From assembly GCF_003369915.1 (NCBI RefSeq), contig NC_046673.1, positions 11,206,001 to 11,270,000 of the forward strand: DNA of 64,000 nucleotides. The letters are read 5' to 3'. The DNA comes from Drosophila miranda (lineage: Eukaryota > Arthropoda > Insecta > Diptera > Drosophilidae). The translations under genes and the position numbers were made by a program. Below, in pieces: positions 44,478 through 55,789 of the stretch (the first letter of the stretch is position 1; each line of letters starts with the position of its first letter). The notes under the pieces were generated by a model. It had not been told where the DNA came from and ran no database searches. It was given only the letters and a program-made list of their open reading frames with translations.

Positions 44478-47400
44478 TGGCAATACTTTGGCTCGTTTGC
44501 CAATGAATTTTTATGGCGCGACTTTTACGTCAGCATCAGGCGGGGCGGGGCGGGGCGATGCGGACCAGAGGGCCGAAGTATCTGAAGCTGGTATCTGAAT
44601 CTGATGGAGCGGAACTCTTCAAGGCGAGACATGGCTGCTCTAAACAAACATATTCATGACAAGATTATGCCGGGTGTTGGAGTGTTGGGGAACGGGATGA
44701 CCCCGACTGCTATTGCACTTAAAAATTAGCATTAAAGGAGCGACCTATTCGGGGGAGTATTCCAGGAATTGTCGCCCAAATGGCCCTGGCTGCAGCCACT
44801 GCCAATTTCCGGCCGCGAAATTACATCTAATTAGCTAATCAACACAATTATGGTGCAACCTGGGGCCAGGATGCGTACGGTGCGCACACACAGACAGTGG
44901 CACAGCCACAGAAACAGACACAGACCGGGTTTGGGGCACGCAGACCAGACCCGAGTTGGATGGTTGTTGTTCACCATTGCAACGAAACGGAAGTTGCCCA
45001 GACACAGGCAACAAAACCAAACACCATCATCATCATCATCATCATCACCCTCGACAACATCGATGATGGGTACTCGGTTTAGTCGGGGGCTGGCTGAACA
45101 GCCGCCACATCCGCACATCCGCATATGGCGGATGGCTGGCTTCAAACTACCGCACTATCGCACTACCGCACAATGTGGCAAATGTTGCCAATGCAACGCG
45201 CCTCGTGGCCTCATTACAGCTCGCTGAGGTGCTAAATGGAATCTCTGAAGTGGTCGAGACGAGCTCCACAGAAGCGTACACTTGGTTTTCCCCATTCTGG
45301 CTGCAATAATTATTGGATTTGATTGATTTTCAATCATAGCGGAAGCTAAAACATCAGGATTTAGTTCTACCAAATGGTTGGCATTTTCACGGCGGTGAAA
45401 ACAATGGGAAACATCAGAGGGATGTCTGAGAGTTTCCATTATATTATACTCTAGGATTACCGTGGATTCTGATCCCATGTAACGTTCATTGCTCCTTCTC
45501 CTTATGTAATGGTCCCCAGCTGCATATGTGGTCTTCACCCAATTATCCAGTGCCATTCGTTAGCTCATTAAGGGAGCCGGAGCGCAGCGGTAGTCGTCTC
45601 CAGCCATCGTTGCCACCGTCCACCGTCCATCGTCCATCGTCCACCGACCATCGTCCATGGTTAATATCCTGTGTCAACTGTTGTCCATTCAATTTGCATT
45701 TTTGCAATTATTTCAATTAAATCGACAAAAGAAAACGTCTGGTCCGCAAGGCAAGGCAGTGGCAGAGACAGCGGCAGAGGCAGGAGCAAGGCGAACCGTG
45801 GCAAGGCATGGTCGATGATTGGGTAGCAGACCGTTGGGGAATATAATTTCCTCGCGCCGGATGTCACAATGAATACGCATTAATAAGTGCATACACCCAC
45901 ACACAACCTGGTGTATTCATACATATACAGTCATATTATATAACTACCTTATTCATGCGATATGTTTGCATATCCTCTCCCCATGGTCGGACATGTTTAC
46001 GATTTTCGAACTCCCGCCGAGCCGCAGCGAAACGACACGAACGGAATGGAATGAGCCCCATGCTTGCCACATTCTTTTGTGCCACTGACACTGCTGTCGT
46101 TGCTGCTGCTGTTGCTATTGTTGCTGCTGTTGCTGATGTTGCTGCTACTGCTGGAGCTGCGTGCTTTCCGGTGGGTGAATTGATATGGCCTCCCGCTGCC
46201 AGACGTCGCCAATCTGTCCTTCTTCTAACCACAACGAGCCGGCATGAATGGCTGGCTAATTTCGTGGAGCTTGCCGCCTGTCTCCTTGGCTCGCTTTTAA
46301 CAATATTAATATGCAAAATAATATAAATGCAAGCGGCGACAAATGAAGGATAAGCCAGAGGAGACAATGGCAGTGGGATTCCAGGCAAAATAACAAAAAA
46401 TTATGAAGGAATGAAGCAAACAAATTTCATTGTGTGCGAGCGTGACATACTCATACACAGCAGGCAGTCTTCGTTTTTATCGTTGTTGTCTACTTGGTGT
46501 TCCCAGTATCCCGGTGTCCCTGTTTCCTGATGTCCTTGTGCCTACCACAAGCATGAAATTGGATTTGCAACCAGTACAAGAGATGTGCCGCCTGCGGTAG
46601 TCGCGTATACGTAATATGATTATTACATGCCGCCTGCCGCCATTGCAGCAGCCACCGTCTGACACTTTTTCGTGCTGTGCGTGCCATCAAGATGAAATTA
46701 TATGATTTGAATAATAATTGAATTAGAAAATCATGGACCAAGTCGGAATCAGAATGGGAATCAGAGTCCCTTTCACAGGATGATTGTCGCACATGCACAT
46801 GGATCTCTGCGACTCGAGGCGGCCAGTGTGAACGTGTGCACATGACATGCATTTTTAAATCGGTTGCAGTCTGAAATCGAATTTCATTGCCATTATTGTA
46901 TGATAGCGCTGATGCACCAGCAGCTTCTGCAATTAAGAACCTTGGACTCAAATTTTAAGCAGTGTTATCTTGATATCTAATCAGATATCCGTTTTTTTCG
47001 CTGCAAATACATATGTATCTCTTCATTTACTATTAATTTGAGCAGTGCTCAAGGGAAGTTTGTATATTTTTGGAGTGATGTAATTACCATAGCGAAAAAT
47101 GAAAGGGCTGTATTACATCGCTTATCGAGCTGATTTCCAAGCCGATCTTGCCCCCTCAGCTGCACATTTATCACGGCTGTATCGTTGAAAACGTGTATCT
47201 CTAGATTCCCGTATAGATCTTGCCTAAGCCGGTCGTGTTTTTATCTCGGTCCTGCACCAGGGACTCATTTTTGTTCTCATTATTATTGAACATTAATTGT
47301 GTTGATCACCAGTGATTCGGTTGTTAACAAGTGTTTAATAAAAATATAAAATCTGAACGTAATAACGGACTCGCGGGAACAATTTGTTATTGCTCTTATC

Positions 47401-47725
47401 CAGTCTGCTTTGGATCATCGTTCTACTGTGTTCACTGATGTCACGCATCATCGGTTGCATCGCCGACACACTCTCTGGACAGCTCGCGTTCTTGCTCTCA
47501 CTCTGTCTGGATTGCCTGCATTCTTCTTTCGGTGTCTCTGCTTTCGTGAGTATACTGTTGGCTCCCTGCATTTCGCTGGATCGTCTCCTCCGTATTGCCG
47601 TTGCTGTTGATTGTCGAGCTCGACAATGGCATATGCACTAACGAATTATTTAACAAACAATATTTAACGCTGCAAAATAATGGGAAATAAATAAATAAAA
47701 TTCTGTTTTTCTATATCTCTTCGAC

Positions 47726-47870
47726 TGGGTCCAGGAGGTACATACCTCGACTATTATCCGCGCAACCAGAATTTTCTCTTCCCGGACAGCTCACAGGCGC
47801 CACGACGACCGCATGCTAAGGACGGCAAGGAAGTCCAACTACCATCAACGATCTGGCCACGCCCACCTTG
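47726..47870 (+). pseudogene. Short coding-like fragment, unidentified
   Basis: About 48 codons read without stop and with normal composition (GGTYLDYYPRNQNFLFPDSS, ending TIWPRPP and TGA). A weak acceptor-like tract (CTATATCTCTTCGACTGGGTCCAG) precedes it. No start or partner exon was found. It may be an exon relic. Confidence 0.25.
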
Positions 47871-48614
47871 ATCCATTATATTTAGCAATTTGTTTGTCTA
47901 AAGGATGCATTGAAGTGCCTGCTCCCGAAGGAAGTGAAGTGCTTGACATAGCCGCGCACTGTGGGCCAAGCCAGAGATGCTGATTGGATGAGAGCTTAGC
48001 GCGTCTTAATGCCATGTGGCCCACTGTTATGACTTGATAAAATGGGCACGACATTTGTCGCCTTCAAATGGTTAACAAGTTTCTGCAAACATCGACAGAC
48101 ATCATTACTTACTGCCAATGCAGCGCAGCTAAGGGCAACGCAGCCGTTGTCGTCATCGCCTCTCCACTCCACGGTCTCCGCTCTCCGCTCTCCACGCTCC
48201 ACTCTTCACTCTGCTGCGGCTCTTCAGATCTTCTCCCCCGTTTTAGTTGTAATCATGTGAATCCGTTTAAACTGTCGAAGTGTATTGTGCGTCATTATTC
48301 TCTTTCGTGCCATTAGACTTGAATAGTTTTTCCATACTAAAAAGTTAAAAAAAGCAGCTAAGAACGCTCCAGTGGATAGCTCGACCAAAGGATACCCTAT
48401 ACGAAAACATAAAAAATACCATTTAAAAATGAGAGGAAACAAACGAGAAACGAATTTCTTAAGGAGATTTGCTTGTCTTGTCCTTTAGGAAAATGCTTAT
48501 ACCCTTGTGCTCAACGAATACAGGGTATAGGAAAAGAATCGAAAAAAGCTAAGAAAACGACGAACGCAAATCGCAGCCGCATTGACGTCGACTTGCTGCT
48601 TATCATTTGTTCAT

Positions 48615-48618
<4 letters not shown>

Positions 48619-48647
<29 letters not shown>
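48619..48647. repeat. (TG)n microsatellite
   Basis: TG dinucleotide tract of about 29 bp, continuing into imperfect TATG units. Confidence 0.85.
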
Positions 48648-48659
<12 letters not shown>

Positions 48660-49656
48660 CTGCGTGTGGATGCGTGTACTTGCTCTGCATTTGCTTTTTT
48701 CCTGCCAGAGGTGCCTTCACTGCTGCAATGATGATGATGATGGCGACACTCGACTGCATTTCCACTTAAGTGTGCAGTTTTTAGCATCATCATCTTTTTA
48801 TTCTCTCCCATCCGACATCCTGATCATCAATTTTTTGAAGGGTGTTTGAACCAACACCCCTCTGGATTACAGCTGTCGCAAAACTGTCTTGAGTGGCGTT
48901 TGGCGGCATTTTTGGTTTAAATCAATTTTGTTTTTTTATTTAATTTCCCGCATACAATTGGAGCCAATTTGGTTTAATTGTTTTTATTAAGAGTTTTGGC
49001 CACGGACTGACAACACTGGACACCGTCCCACCCATCACCGTACACGACACAGTGCCGGACACAGCAACAATGCGTATAAATAAATCACTTAAATTTCATT
49101 GAGCCTCGTCTCTCACTTTGCCAGAGAAAATTGCATTTTAAATGCACACAAATTGAAAATTGCGATAATAATACGATATGCATGTGTGTGTGGGTTGAAC
49201 TTTTGCTTTGGTAAAACGTGCCTCATTATAGAGATCAATGGCATGTCCATGCTGGCAGCGCAATTTGAATGTAAATTGTTGCTCTTTTCACGTACACGCG
49301 CGCACATATAAAATTAGTGTTTAAGCATTAAAGATTATCTATCGATATCCATTATTCATGTAGAAAAATCTCCATGTTGGATGTCACAATTTATTCATTT
49401 CCAGCTTTCAGAAGTCGTATTTACAAGCGTCTCATTTTGCATTTCACAGCACTGCTCCTTTGCTGCTGATGCTGCGCAACACTAATCGTTTCTATACTAA
49501 TGCAGCTTGTCGACATTTAACAGCACTGTACCCCAGCTGACGACTTTGCACTAATTGTCAAATTTTCACTCGCAACCAAAGCAACCCGTTCAATTAAATT
49601 CAAGGTTAATTAAAACAATTGTCAATTCTTTCAATATATTTATTAATATGCTAGAA

Positions 49657-49979
49657 TTAAACATTAAAATGTGCGTTCGCCATGCCAACTGCCTCGCCAT
49701 CAGCCCAGAGTTTTTTAACGAGAGATTGTGAATGTGTAGTGCGTGAATATTTGCGTGAAGTAACCTCTTGGATGTTAACGATATAAAAACCTAGGAAAGC
49801 TGTGAAGGGGAATGATAAATTAGTTCGCGGTGCATCCACTATTTGCCACGGCTTCAACTTACCCCGTCAAAAGCTGTACGCTGTCCGTCAGGGATGGCTG
49901 TGTACCAGAGTAGAGGATTGTTCGCCAGTTTAAGTAGAGTTGTCGCCTTGTGATTCGTAGAAGTAGAAGATGCCATCAT
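49657..49979 (-). CDS. Unit 1: unidentified small two-exon minus-strand gene
   Basis: The first exon begins with ATG-ATG at 49979 (MMASSTSTNHKATTLLKLAN). The second reads AFLGFYIVNIQEV to WADGEAVGMANAHFNV with stop at 49657, and an AATAAA (rc, 49639-49644) follows 13 nt later. The strongest donor (GTAAGT, after 49863) leads out of frame into the acceptor at 49800-49801. A weaker donor (GTACAG, after 49880) keeps the frame and gives 80 residues. No family is recognised. The same frames recur at 52538-52860, 56717-57039 and 60747-61069, so the pieces are well preserved among copies. Confidence 0.5.
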
Positions 49980-50278
49980 TTCAAATATCGAAATAAGAGT
50001 GTGCAAGTGTGTTTTCCGCACAACTAAACCCTTCCGAGGGTCGTGGGCTCGCCAGAAACACATTTTGTTTGTGTAACTCCAGCAGCAGATGTTGTTCCAT
50101 CCAACGGAGAGCGTCACATCAGTTTACAGGGCTTTCCTAGCAGCGTTGCAACGCGTTGTGTCGCATTGTGCGTGTATGTGTCTTGGCTGACTAGAAGAAG
50201 AACGAAGAGCATTGAGGAACGAAACTGGCCTACGACGGAAGCACTGCTGTTTAACACTCACTATATCGAAGTCTAAGA

Positions 50279-50542
50279 ATGTCTGCCATTAGCCTTAACT
50301 GCCGATTTGTGTAAGTGCTCTTCTGGTTTTTTTCACATTTTCAAATTTAGGAAAATTTTATTTTTAACACAAAAATTTTGTTATTTTTATAACCGAAACT
50401 AAGTTTTTTTAGGAGATGTTGCCCCTATGGAGCCCGAAACGATACTGAATTGTTTGATTTTTTCAATAGCTCGTATACTTTTACTTGTACTACGACTGGT
50501 TTTGAACCGAGCATGGCCTACTACAGCAATCCAATTTTTTGA
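50279..50542 (+). CDS. Unit 1: small two-exon plus-strand gene without KCTD insert
   Basis: Exon 1 (50279-50310) encodes [10 protein letters not shown] and ends GT before a GTAAGT donor. Exon 2 (50413-50542) follows the strong acceptor GTTTTTTTAG and reads [20 protein letters not shown] to SNPIF, then TGA, for 53 residues in all. The protein has several Cys and an aromatic-rich end but no family I know. The intron is 102 bp here. In units 2-4 the same intron is interrupted by a KCTD gene copy. Both splice sites are kept in units 2, 3 and 5 (53160-53191 with 53925-54054, 57271-57302 with 58035-58164, 62936-62967 with 63071-63200), which supports a real intron. Confidence 0.5.
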
Positions 50543-50781
50543 CAACGTGTTCTTGAGTGGATTTGAATGTCATGGCTTGATTTCGGCAGCTCTGATACTG
50601 TACAGTCTAGTACATTTCCGTTCTGCGACACCTGTTATCACCGGGCTTAGCAATTCACATTAGGGAAATACATGGGCGAAAGGAAAGCTTTTGTGAATCG
50701 TTTCTTAGTGCGAGGCTTAGAATTTGCCCACGTTGTTCAAAACAAGCAGAATTGACATAAGAAGAGTAGACCTCCAATCAT

Positions 50782-51093
50782 TTATGCATGTCCTGACTGG
50801 GCCTGCGATACGGTCTGGGCCTCCCACTTCTTGATCTCCTGATCGATACAAACGCCTTGCCAATCCACTGGGCCCCCAAGAGAACGGTCCTCGATAGGTA
50901 TCGGGCCATGGTCCCGTCCTATGAATTGTTTTCGTCTAACTAGTGGTATGACAATATTAATAGTAATAGCATACACAATAATCTCAGTTGCTATGGCAGG
51001 CAACCAAACGGGTACTCCTATTATTCGTCTCTTACGATACCATCGCGATGGTATAAATATACCGTGAAGGCTAGCAGTGATCCGCTGTTGCAC
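50782..51093 (-). CDS. Unit 1: 103-codon terminal exon of an unidentified membrane protein
   Basis: This frame has no ATG. It opens right after a good acceptor on the minus strand (TATTTCATTTGACAG, then GTGCAACAGCGG), so it is an internal or terminal exon whose first exon I could not place with confidence. It encodes a basic stretch (IPSRWYRKRR), one membrane span (LPAIATEIIVYAITINIVIP) and a polar tail (PIPIEDRSLGGPVDWQG) ending QAQSGHA. It is intact in units 1 and 5 (63440-63751). In units 2 and 3 a C run is one base shorter and the tail frame changes. The family is not recognised. Confidence 0.5.
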   Translation of the reverse strand: MQQRITASLHGIFIPSRWYRKRRIIGVPVWLPAIATEIIVYAITINIVIPLVRRKQFIGRDHGPIPIEDRSLGGPVDWQGVCIDQEIKKWEAQTVSQAQSGHA

Positions 51094-51250
51094 CTGTCAA
51101 ATGAAATACCACCTTTAGCTATCAAGCGAGTGTGAAAAGTTACAGGATCTATGGAAAATATCATTGTAACAAAGAATCAATTGAAGTAGACAATTCTTGT
51201 TTATTTTGTTCAACAAATAGCTGGAAAAAAGGGCTGAGCCAACTCTGAGC

Positions 51251-51664
51251 TTATTTCGGGCGTCCCATCAAGTCATGCAGCCCCTTGACAGGCACCGTAC
51301 GCCAGAAAAGAACGCCCCCACGGTGGTAGAATCCACTACCTTGATATATATCATAGAAGCACTTAGTCCAGTGTTCATAGTGCGGCATTTGAGACGGCAT
51401 TGCAGCAGCCAAGGGGGACCCTTGAACATCCATACAGGTGCCCACCACTGACAACGGGTGCAGAGCGTACGAGGACGAAATATTGACTATTACCTCGTTG
51501 AGTACCTGAAGAGAGCCGTCGCGACAGTGGTGACTGCCATGATGCCTATATTGCGCAGCAGGCGGGGCACAAAGCCGGCGTAGAAACCGGACACGCCTGC
51601 AGCGGGCCCTCTCCAGGCTCAATGTGGTCCGGCCCATTAAGGGCCACCATGTCCAGAATTTCAT
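51251..51664 (-). pseudogene. Unit 1: internally deleted Mtch-like gene
   Basis: It matches the Mtch-like copies of units 2 and 3 at both ends but lacks about 0.55 kb in the middle, with the break after the VSGFYAG-coding part, plus a further 30 bp near IQVLNEV. The remaining C-terminal part (NISSSYALHPLSVVGTCMDV to LMGRPK) is still open. The loss removes most of the carrier-like repeats, so this copy cannot encode the family fold. Confidence 0.8.
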
Positions 51665-51689
51665 TAATGTCGAAGCGATATACGTTTTA

Positions 51690-52430
51690 TAGTGAGATCT
51701 AACAGGAGTGCGAATACCAAATTTGGTTACTCTAGCGTTAATAGTCTCTGAGATTTGTGAATATCCCCAGATTTTCGTCCTTTGCGGTGGTGGAAGGGGG
51801 TGTGGCGAAATTTTGAAACAAACTCGTCTCGGTTCGATATCTTAGGAGTATGGATACCAAATATGGTTGCTCTAGCTTTTATAGTCTTTGAGATCTAGGC
51901 GCTAATGTTTTACTCTAAGCAAAGCCGGCTATGCTACGTGTGTGTTAGAGAGAGACAGGGCGAGAAAAAATGAAATTGTTTTCTTGATGCTGGCTATAAT
52001 AATAATACGATCCAATTCAGATTCTGCAGTCTAAAAGATATGGTCATTCTCTACGATTCTGCGTTTTTGGTTTTATCGTATCTTTAAAAAAGTGGATGCC
52101 ACAGATTTTCGTTTTTTGTGGGGGCGGAAGTGGGCGGGGCGAAGTTTTAAAATATTTTTGTAGCAGTGACATATCACAGAAGTCTGGATCCAAAACATCG
52201 TTGCTCTAGTTCTTATAGTCTTTGAGCACTAGGCGCTGAAGGGGACGGACAGACGGACGGACGGACAGACGGACAGACAGACATGGCTCAATCGACTCGG
52301 CTATTGATGCTGATAAAGAATATATATACTTTATGGGGTCGGAAACGATTCCTTCTGGACGTTCAATCACATCAACTTTTACCACAAATCTAATATACCC
52401 CAATACTCATTTTGAGTATCGGGTATAAAA
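51690..52430 (-). mobile_element. Unit 1: inverted, truncated DINE-1
   Basis: This is the reverse complement of the 16.0-17.1 kb element. The GGAC/AGAC microsatellite core is at about 52,245-52,283 and the ATACCC terminal block at about 52,425. The end that holds the hairpin in the 16-kb copy is missing. It forms the right boundary of unit 1. Confidence 0.75.
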
Positions 52431-52537
52431 ACACCCAATTTGTCAAATTTTCGCAACCAAAGCCACCCGTTCAATTCAATTCAAGGTTAATTAAAACAAT
52501 TGTCAATTCTTTCAATATATTTATTAATATGCTAGAA

Positions 52538-52860
52538 TTAAACATTAAAATGTGCGTTCGCCATGCCAACTGCCTTGCCATCAGCCCAGAGTTTTTTAAC
52601 GAGAGATTGTGAATGTGTAGTGCGTGAATATTTGCGTGAAGTAACCTCTTGGATGTTAACGATATAAAAACCTAGGAAAGCTGTGAAGGGGAATGATAAA
52701 TTAGTTCGCGGTGCATCCACTATTTGCCACGGCTTCAACTTACCCCGTCAAAAGCTGTACGCTGTCCGTCAAGGATGGCTGTGTACCAGAGTAGAGGATT
52801 GTTCGCCAGTTTAAGTAGAGTTGTCGCCTTGTGATTCGTAGAAGTAGAAGATGCCATCAT
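52538..52860 (-). CDS. Unit 2: copy of the small two-exon minus-strand gene
   Basis: Same exons and splice sites as in unit 1, shifted by 2881 bp, with a few substitutions (for example Pro to Leu in YTAILDGQ and Glu to Lys in ADGKAVG). The frame is open in both exons. Identity is unknown. Confidence 0.45.
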
Positions 52861-53159
52861 TTCAAATATCGAAATAAGAGTGTGCAAGTGTGTTTTCCGC
52901 ACAACTAAACCCTTCCGAGGGTCGTGGGCTCGCCAGAAACACATTTTGTTTGTGTAACTCCAGCAGCAGATGTTGTTCCATCCAACGGAGAGCGTCACAT
53001 CAGTTTACAGGGCTTTCCTAGCAGCGTTGCAACGCGTTGTGTCGCATTGTGCGTGTATGTGTCTTGGCTGACTAGAAGAAGAACGAAGAGCATTGAGGAA
53101 CGAAACTGGCCTACGACGGAAGCACTGCTGTTTAACACTCACTATATCGAAGTCTAAGA

Positions 53160-54054
53160 ATGTCTGCCATTAGCCTTAACTGCCGATTTGTGTAAGTGCT
53201 CTTCTGGTTTTTTTCACATTTTCAATTTTAGGAAAATTTTATTTTAAACACAAAGTGATTTTGGCACCTGCAGAAAGTAGCCACCAATTTGTGCTTCATG
53301 CCAAGCAGTCTGAAGCCATGTCCGGTGATCAGAAAGTGCTGTTAAAAGGGCATTCGTCTCAGTATGTAAAGCTGAATGTTGGTGGTCGCTTATATTATAC
53401 TACAATCGGAACACTGACGAAGCATAATGATACAATGCTAAGCGCTATGTTTAGTGGTCGCATGGAGGTGCTAACTGATTCAGAAGGTGGGATACTAATA
53501 GATCGCTGTGGAAACCATGTTGGAATCATACTCAACTTCTTGCGCGATGGCAGTGTCCCATTACCCGAAACTAACAAAGAAATAGCTGAGCTACTTGCAG
53601 AATCAAAATACTACTGCATTACCGAGCTTGCATTGTCATGTGAACGGGCACTATATGCACACATTGAGCCAAAACCTATTTGCCGCATTCCATTGATAAC
53701 TTCGCAAAAAGAGCAACATCTTCTAATCAGCGCGTCTTCGAAACCGGCTGTTATTTTAGTGGTGCAGCGACAAAACAACAAGTATTCATACACAAGCACA
53801 TCCGATGACAATTTATTAAAAAATATTGAACTTTTCGACAAGCTCTCTCTGCGTTTCAACAAAAAAATTTTATTTTTAACACAAAAATTTTGTTATTTTT
53901 ATAACCGAAACTAAGTTTTTTTAGGAGATGTTGCCCCTATGGAGCCCGAAACGATACTGAATTGTTTGATTTTTTCAATAGCTCGTATACTTTTACTTGT
54001 ACTACGACTGGTTTTGAACCGAGCATGGCCTACTACAGCAATCCAATTTTTTGA
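53160..54054 (+). CDS. Unit 2: small plus-strand gene with KCTD copy nested in its intron
   Basis: Exon 1 is 53160-53191 and exon 2 is 53925-54054; the coding text is as in unit 1. The intron is now 733 bp because a KCTD gene copy lies between the donor and the acceptor on the same strand. If transcribed as a unit, the KCTD sequence would be spliced out as intron. Confidence 0.45.
53318..53914 (+). pseudogene. Unit 2: truncated KCTD (BACURD-type) copy
   Basis: This is a copy of a KCTD10/KCTD13/TNFAIP1-type Cul3 substrate adaptor, whose family N-terminal BTB/T1 domain binds Cul3. It starts [20 protein letters not shown] and runs through the BTB domain to [17 protein letters not shown]. There it breaks off into intron-derived sequence (KKILFLTQ) and stops. 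Two core BTB residues kept in units 3 and 4 are changed: Trp to Gly in EGWILIDR and Phe to Val in NHFGIILN. No introns interrupt it, so it looks like a processed copy. C-terminal truncation plus core changes suggest it is not functional. Confidence 0.8.
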
Positions 54055-54292
54055 CAACGTGTTCTTGAGTGGATTTGAATGTCATGGCTTGATTTCGGCA
54101 GCTCTGATACTGTACAGTCTAGTACATTTCCGTTCTGCGACACCTGTTAGCACCGGGCTTAGCAATTCACATTAGGGAAATACATGGGCGAAAGGAAAGC
54201 TTTTGTGAATCGTTTCTTAGTGCGAGGCTTAGAATTTGCCCACGTTGTTCAAAACAAGCAGAATTGACATAACAAGAGTAGACCCCCAATCT

Positions 54293-54604
54293 TTTATGCA
54301 TGTCCTGACTGGGCCTGCGATACGGTCTGGGCCTCCCACTTCTTGATCTCCTGATCGATACAAACGCCTTGCCAATCCACTGGGCCCCAAGAGAACGGTC
54401 CTCGATAGGTATCGGGCCATGGTCCCGTCTTATGAATTGTTTTCGTCTGACTAGTGGTATGACAATATTAATAGTAATAGCATACACAATAATCTCAGTT
54501 GCTATGGCAGGCAACCAAACGGGTACTCCTATTATTCGTCTCTTACGATACCATCGCGATGGTATAAATATACCGTGAAGGCTAGCAGTGATCCGCTGTT
54601 GCAC
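54293..54604 (-). pseudogene. Unit 2: frameshifted copy of the 103-codon exon
   Basis: Same acceptor-led exon as in unit 1. GGGCCCC here replaces GGGCCCCC, so the tail reads SLGAQWIGKAFVS instead of SLGGPVDWQGV and runs on for about 40 extra codons. The membrane span is intact. Confidence 0.65.
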
Positions 54605-54710
54605 CTGTCAAATGAAATACCACCTTTAGCTATCAAGGGAGTGTGAAAAGTTACAGGATCTATGGAAAATATCATTGTAACAAAGAATCAATTGAAGTAG
54701 ACAATTCTTG

Positions 54711-54716
54711 TTTATT
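54711..54716 (-). terminator. Unit 2: poly(A) signal of the Mtch-like gene
   Basis: TTTATT on the plus strand (AATAAA on the minus strand) lies 47 bp past the Mtch-like stop. The same site recurs in the other units. Confidence 0.5.
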
Positions 54717-54762
54717 TTGTTCAACAAATAGCTGGAAAAAAAGGGCTGAGCCAACTCTGTGC

Positions 54763-55714
54763 TTATTTCGGGCGTCCCATCAAGTCATGCAGCCCCTTGA
54801 CAGGCACCGTACGCCAGAAAAGAACGCCCCCACGGTGGTAGAATCCACTACCTTGATATATATCATAGAAGCACTTAGTCCAGTGTTCATAGTGCGGCAT
54901 TTGAGACGGCATTGCAGCAGCCAAGGGGGACCCTTGAACATCCATACAGGTGCCCACCACTGACAACGGGTGCAGAGCGTACGAGGACGAAATATTGACT
55001 ATTACCTCGTTGAGTACCTGAATGGTGCTGTGTTGCGGCCCATAGTGGAAGAAGAGAGCCGTCGCGACAGTGGTGACTGCCATGATGCCTATATTGCGCA
55101 GCAGGCGGGGCACAAAGCCGGCGTAGAAACCGGCCACGCCTTCTTCGGCGAATATCTTGAAGATGGTTTGGCCCATAGTTTTGTAGACATTTTCGCAACC
55201 TATAAACTGGGCGATCTGGCGAGTCAAGACTACAGTAAACGGCTGCGTGACGACCAGATTCAAGGTCAAGCGGATGCTTCTGACTAGCAAGTTCCATGAC
55301 ACATCCTTCACAGAAGTCCCAGTCGTATGAGTGAGTTTGCGAGTTTCCAGACCCATCGCCGCCATAGCTGCCTCCATCAGGTAGGAAGTAAAATTTCCCG
55401 CGATGCTCGCCTTGAGACCCCGAAAGAGGGCGAAGAATCCATCGCTCTGATGACCCAATGAGGTGTTGCGCCCCAGGAAGAAGACTGCGCGATCCGAGCA
55501 ATCCCAGCCGGACAATCTCACCAGGAAAAGGTTCAAAGCCCAGTTGCATCAATACACCGGCATGATGGAACGGGTGCATCAGCGTAGTCCAAAGTACCCC
55601 CGTGCAGAAAAATTCCAAAAGGTCATTGAGTCCATCCTGTTCGATTATCCTGTTGTTATTCTGCAGCGGGCCCTCTCCAGGCTCAATGTGGTCCGGCCCA
55701 TTAAGGGCCACCAT
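54763..55714 (-). pseudogene. Unit 2: Mtch-like mitochondrial carrier homologue, longest copy
   Basis: Related to mitochondrial carrier homologue (MTCH/Mtch) proteins of the outer mitochondrial membrane. Visible family blocks: TTLMHPFHHAGVLMQLGFEP, GFFALFRGLKASIAGN, VTQPFTVVLTRQIAQFIG, KIFAEEGVAGFYAGFVPRLL, ALHPLSVVGTCMDV and MPHYEHWTKCFYDIYQGSG. The coding text needs one frame change at about 55,530 between the N-terminal part (start near MVALNGPDHIEPGEG, 55714) and the rest, so it is either frameshifted or spliced there. The 5' side abuts DINE-1 sequence, which may have cut the gene. The stop is at 54763-54765. D. melanogaster has Mtch and the related CG10920; I cannot tell which is the source. 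Confidence 0.7.
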
Positions 55715-55789
55715 GTCCAGAATTTCATTAATGTCGAAGCGACCGGCAACCAGGCGATGAAGGTTTTCTCGTATCCTCAATATTGTGAA

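Larger units (their letters stand above)
42640..49553. other. About 7 kb of sequence without a convincing gene
   Basis: Open frames here are short, low-complexity or both. I see CCCAT-type repeats (about 42,930-42,985), an 18-bp perfect inverted repeat (44416-44433 with 44460-44477), a CAT run (about 45,025-45,047), GCTGTT-type repeats (about 46,085-46,155) and a TG tract (48619-48647). A short coding-like fragment lies at about 47,726-47,870. Much of the rest has the look of Drosophila regulatory DNA, AT-rich with islands, but I cannot assign function. Confidence 0.5.

Noticed and set aside
47100-47660. Possible LTR-like stretch (AACAAGTGTTTAATAAAAATAT)
   Set aside because: No paired repeat, no internal coding region and no family recognised, so not called as an element.
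50427-50663. 78-codon plus frame [19 protein letters not shown], repeated in other units
   Set aside because: Overlaps exon 2 of the spliced small gene in another frame. The splice-supported frame is preferred, though this hydrophobic alternative is kept in units 1, 2 and 5 and cannot be fully excluded.
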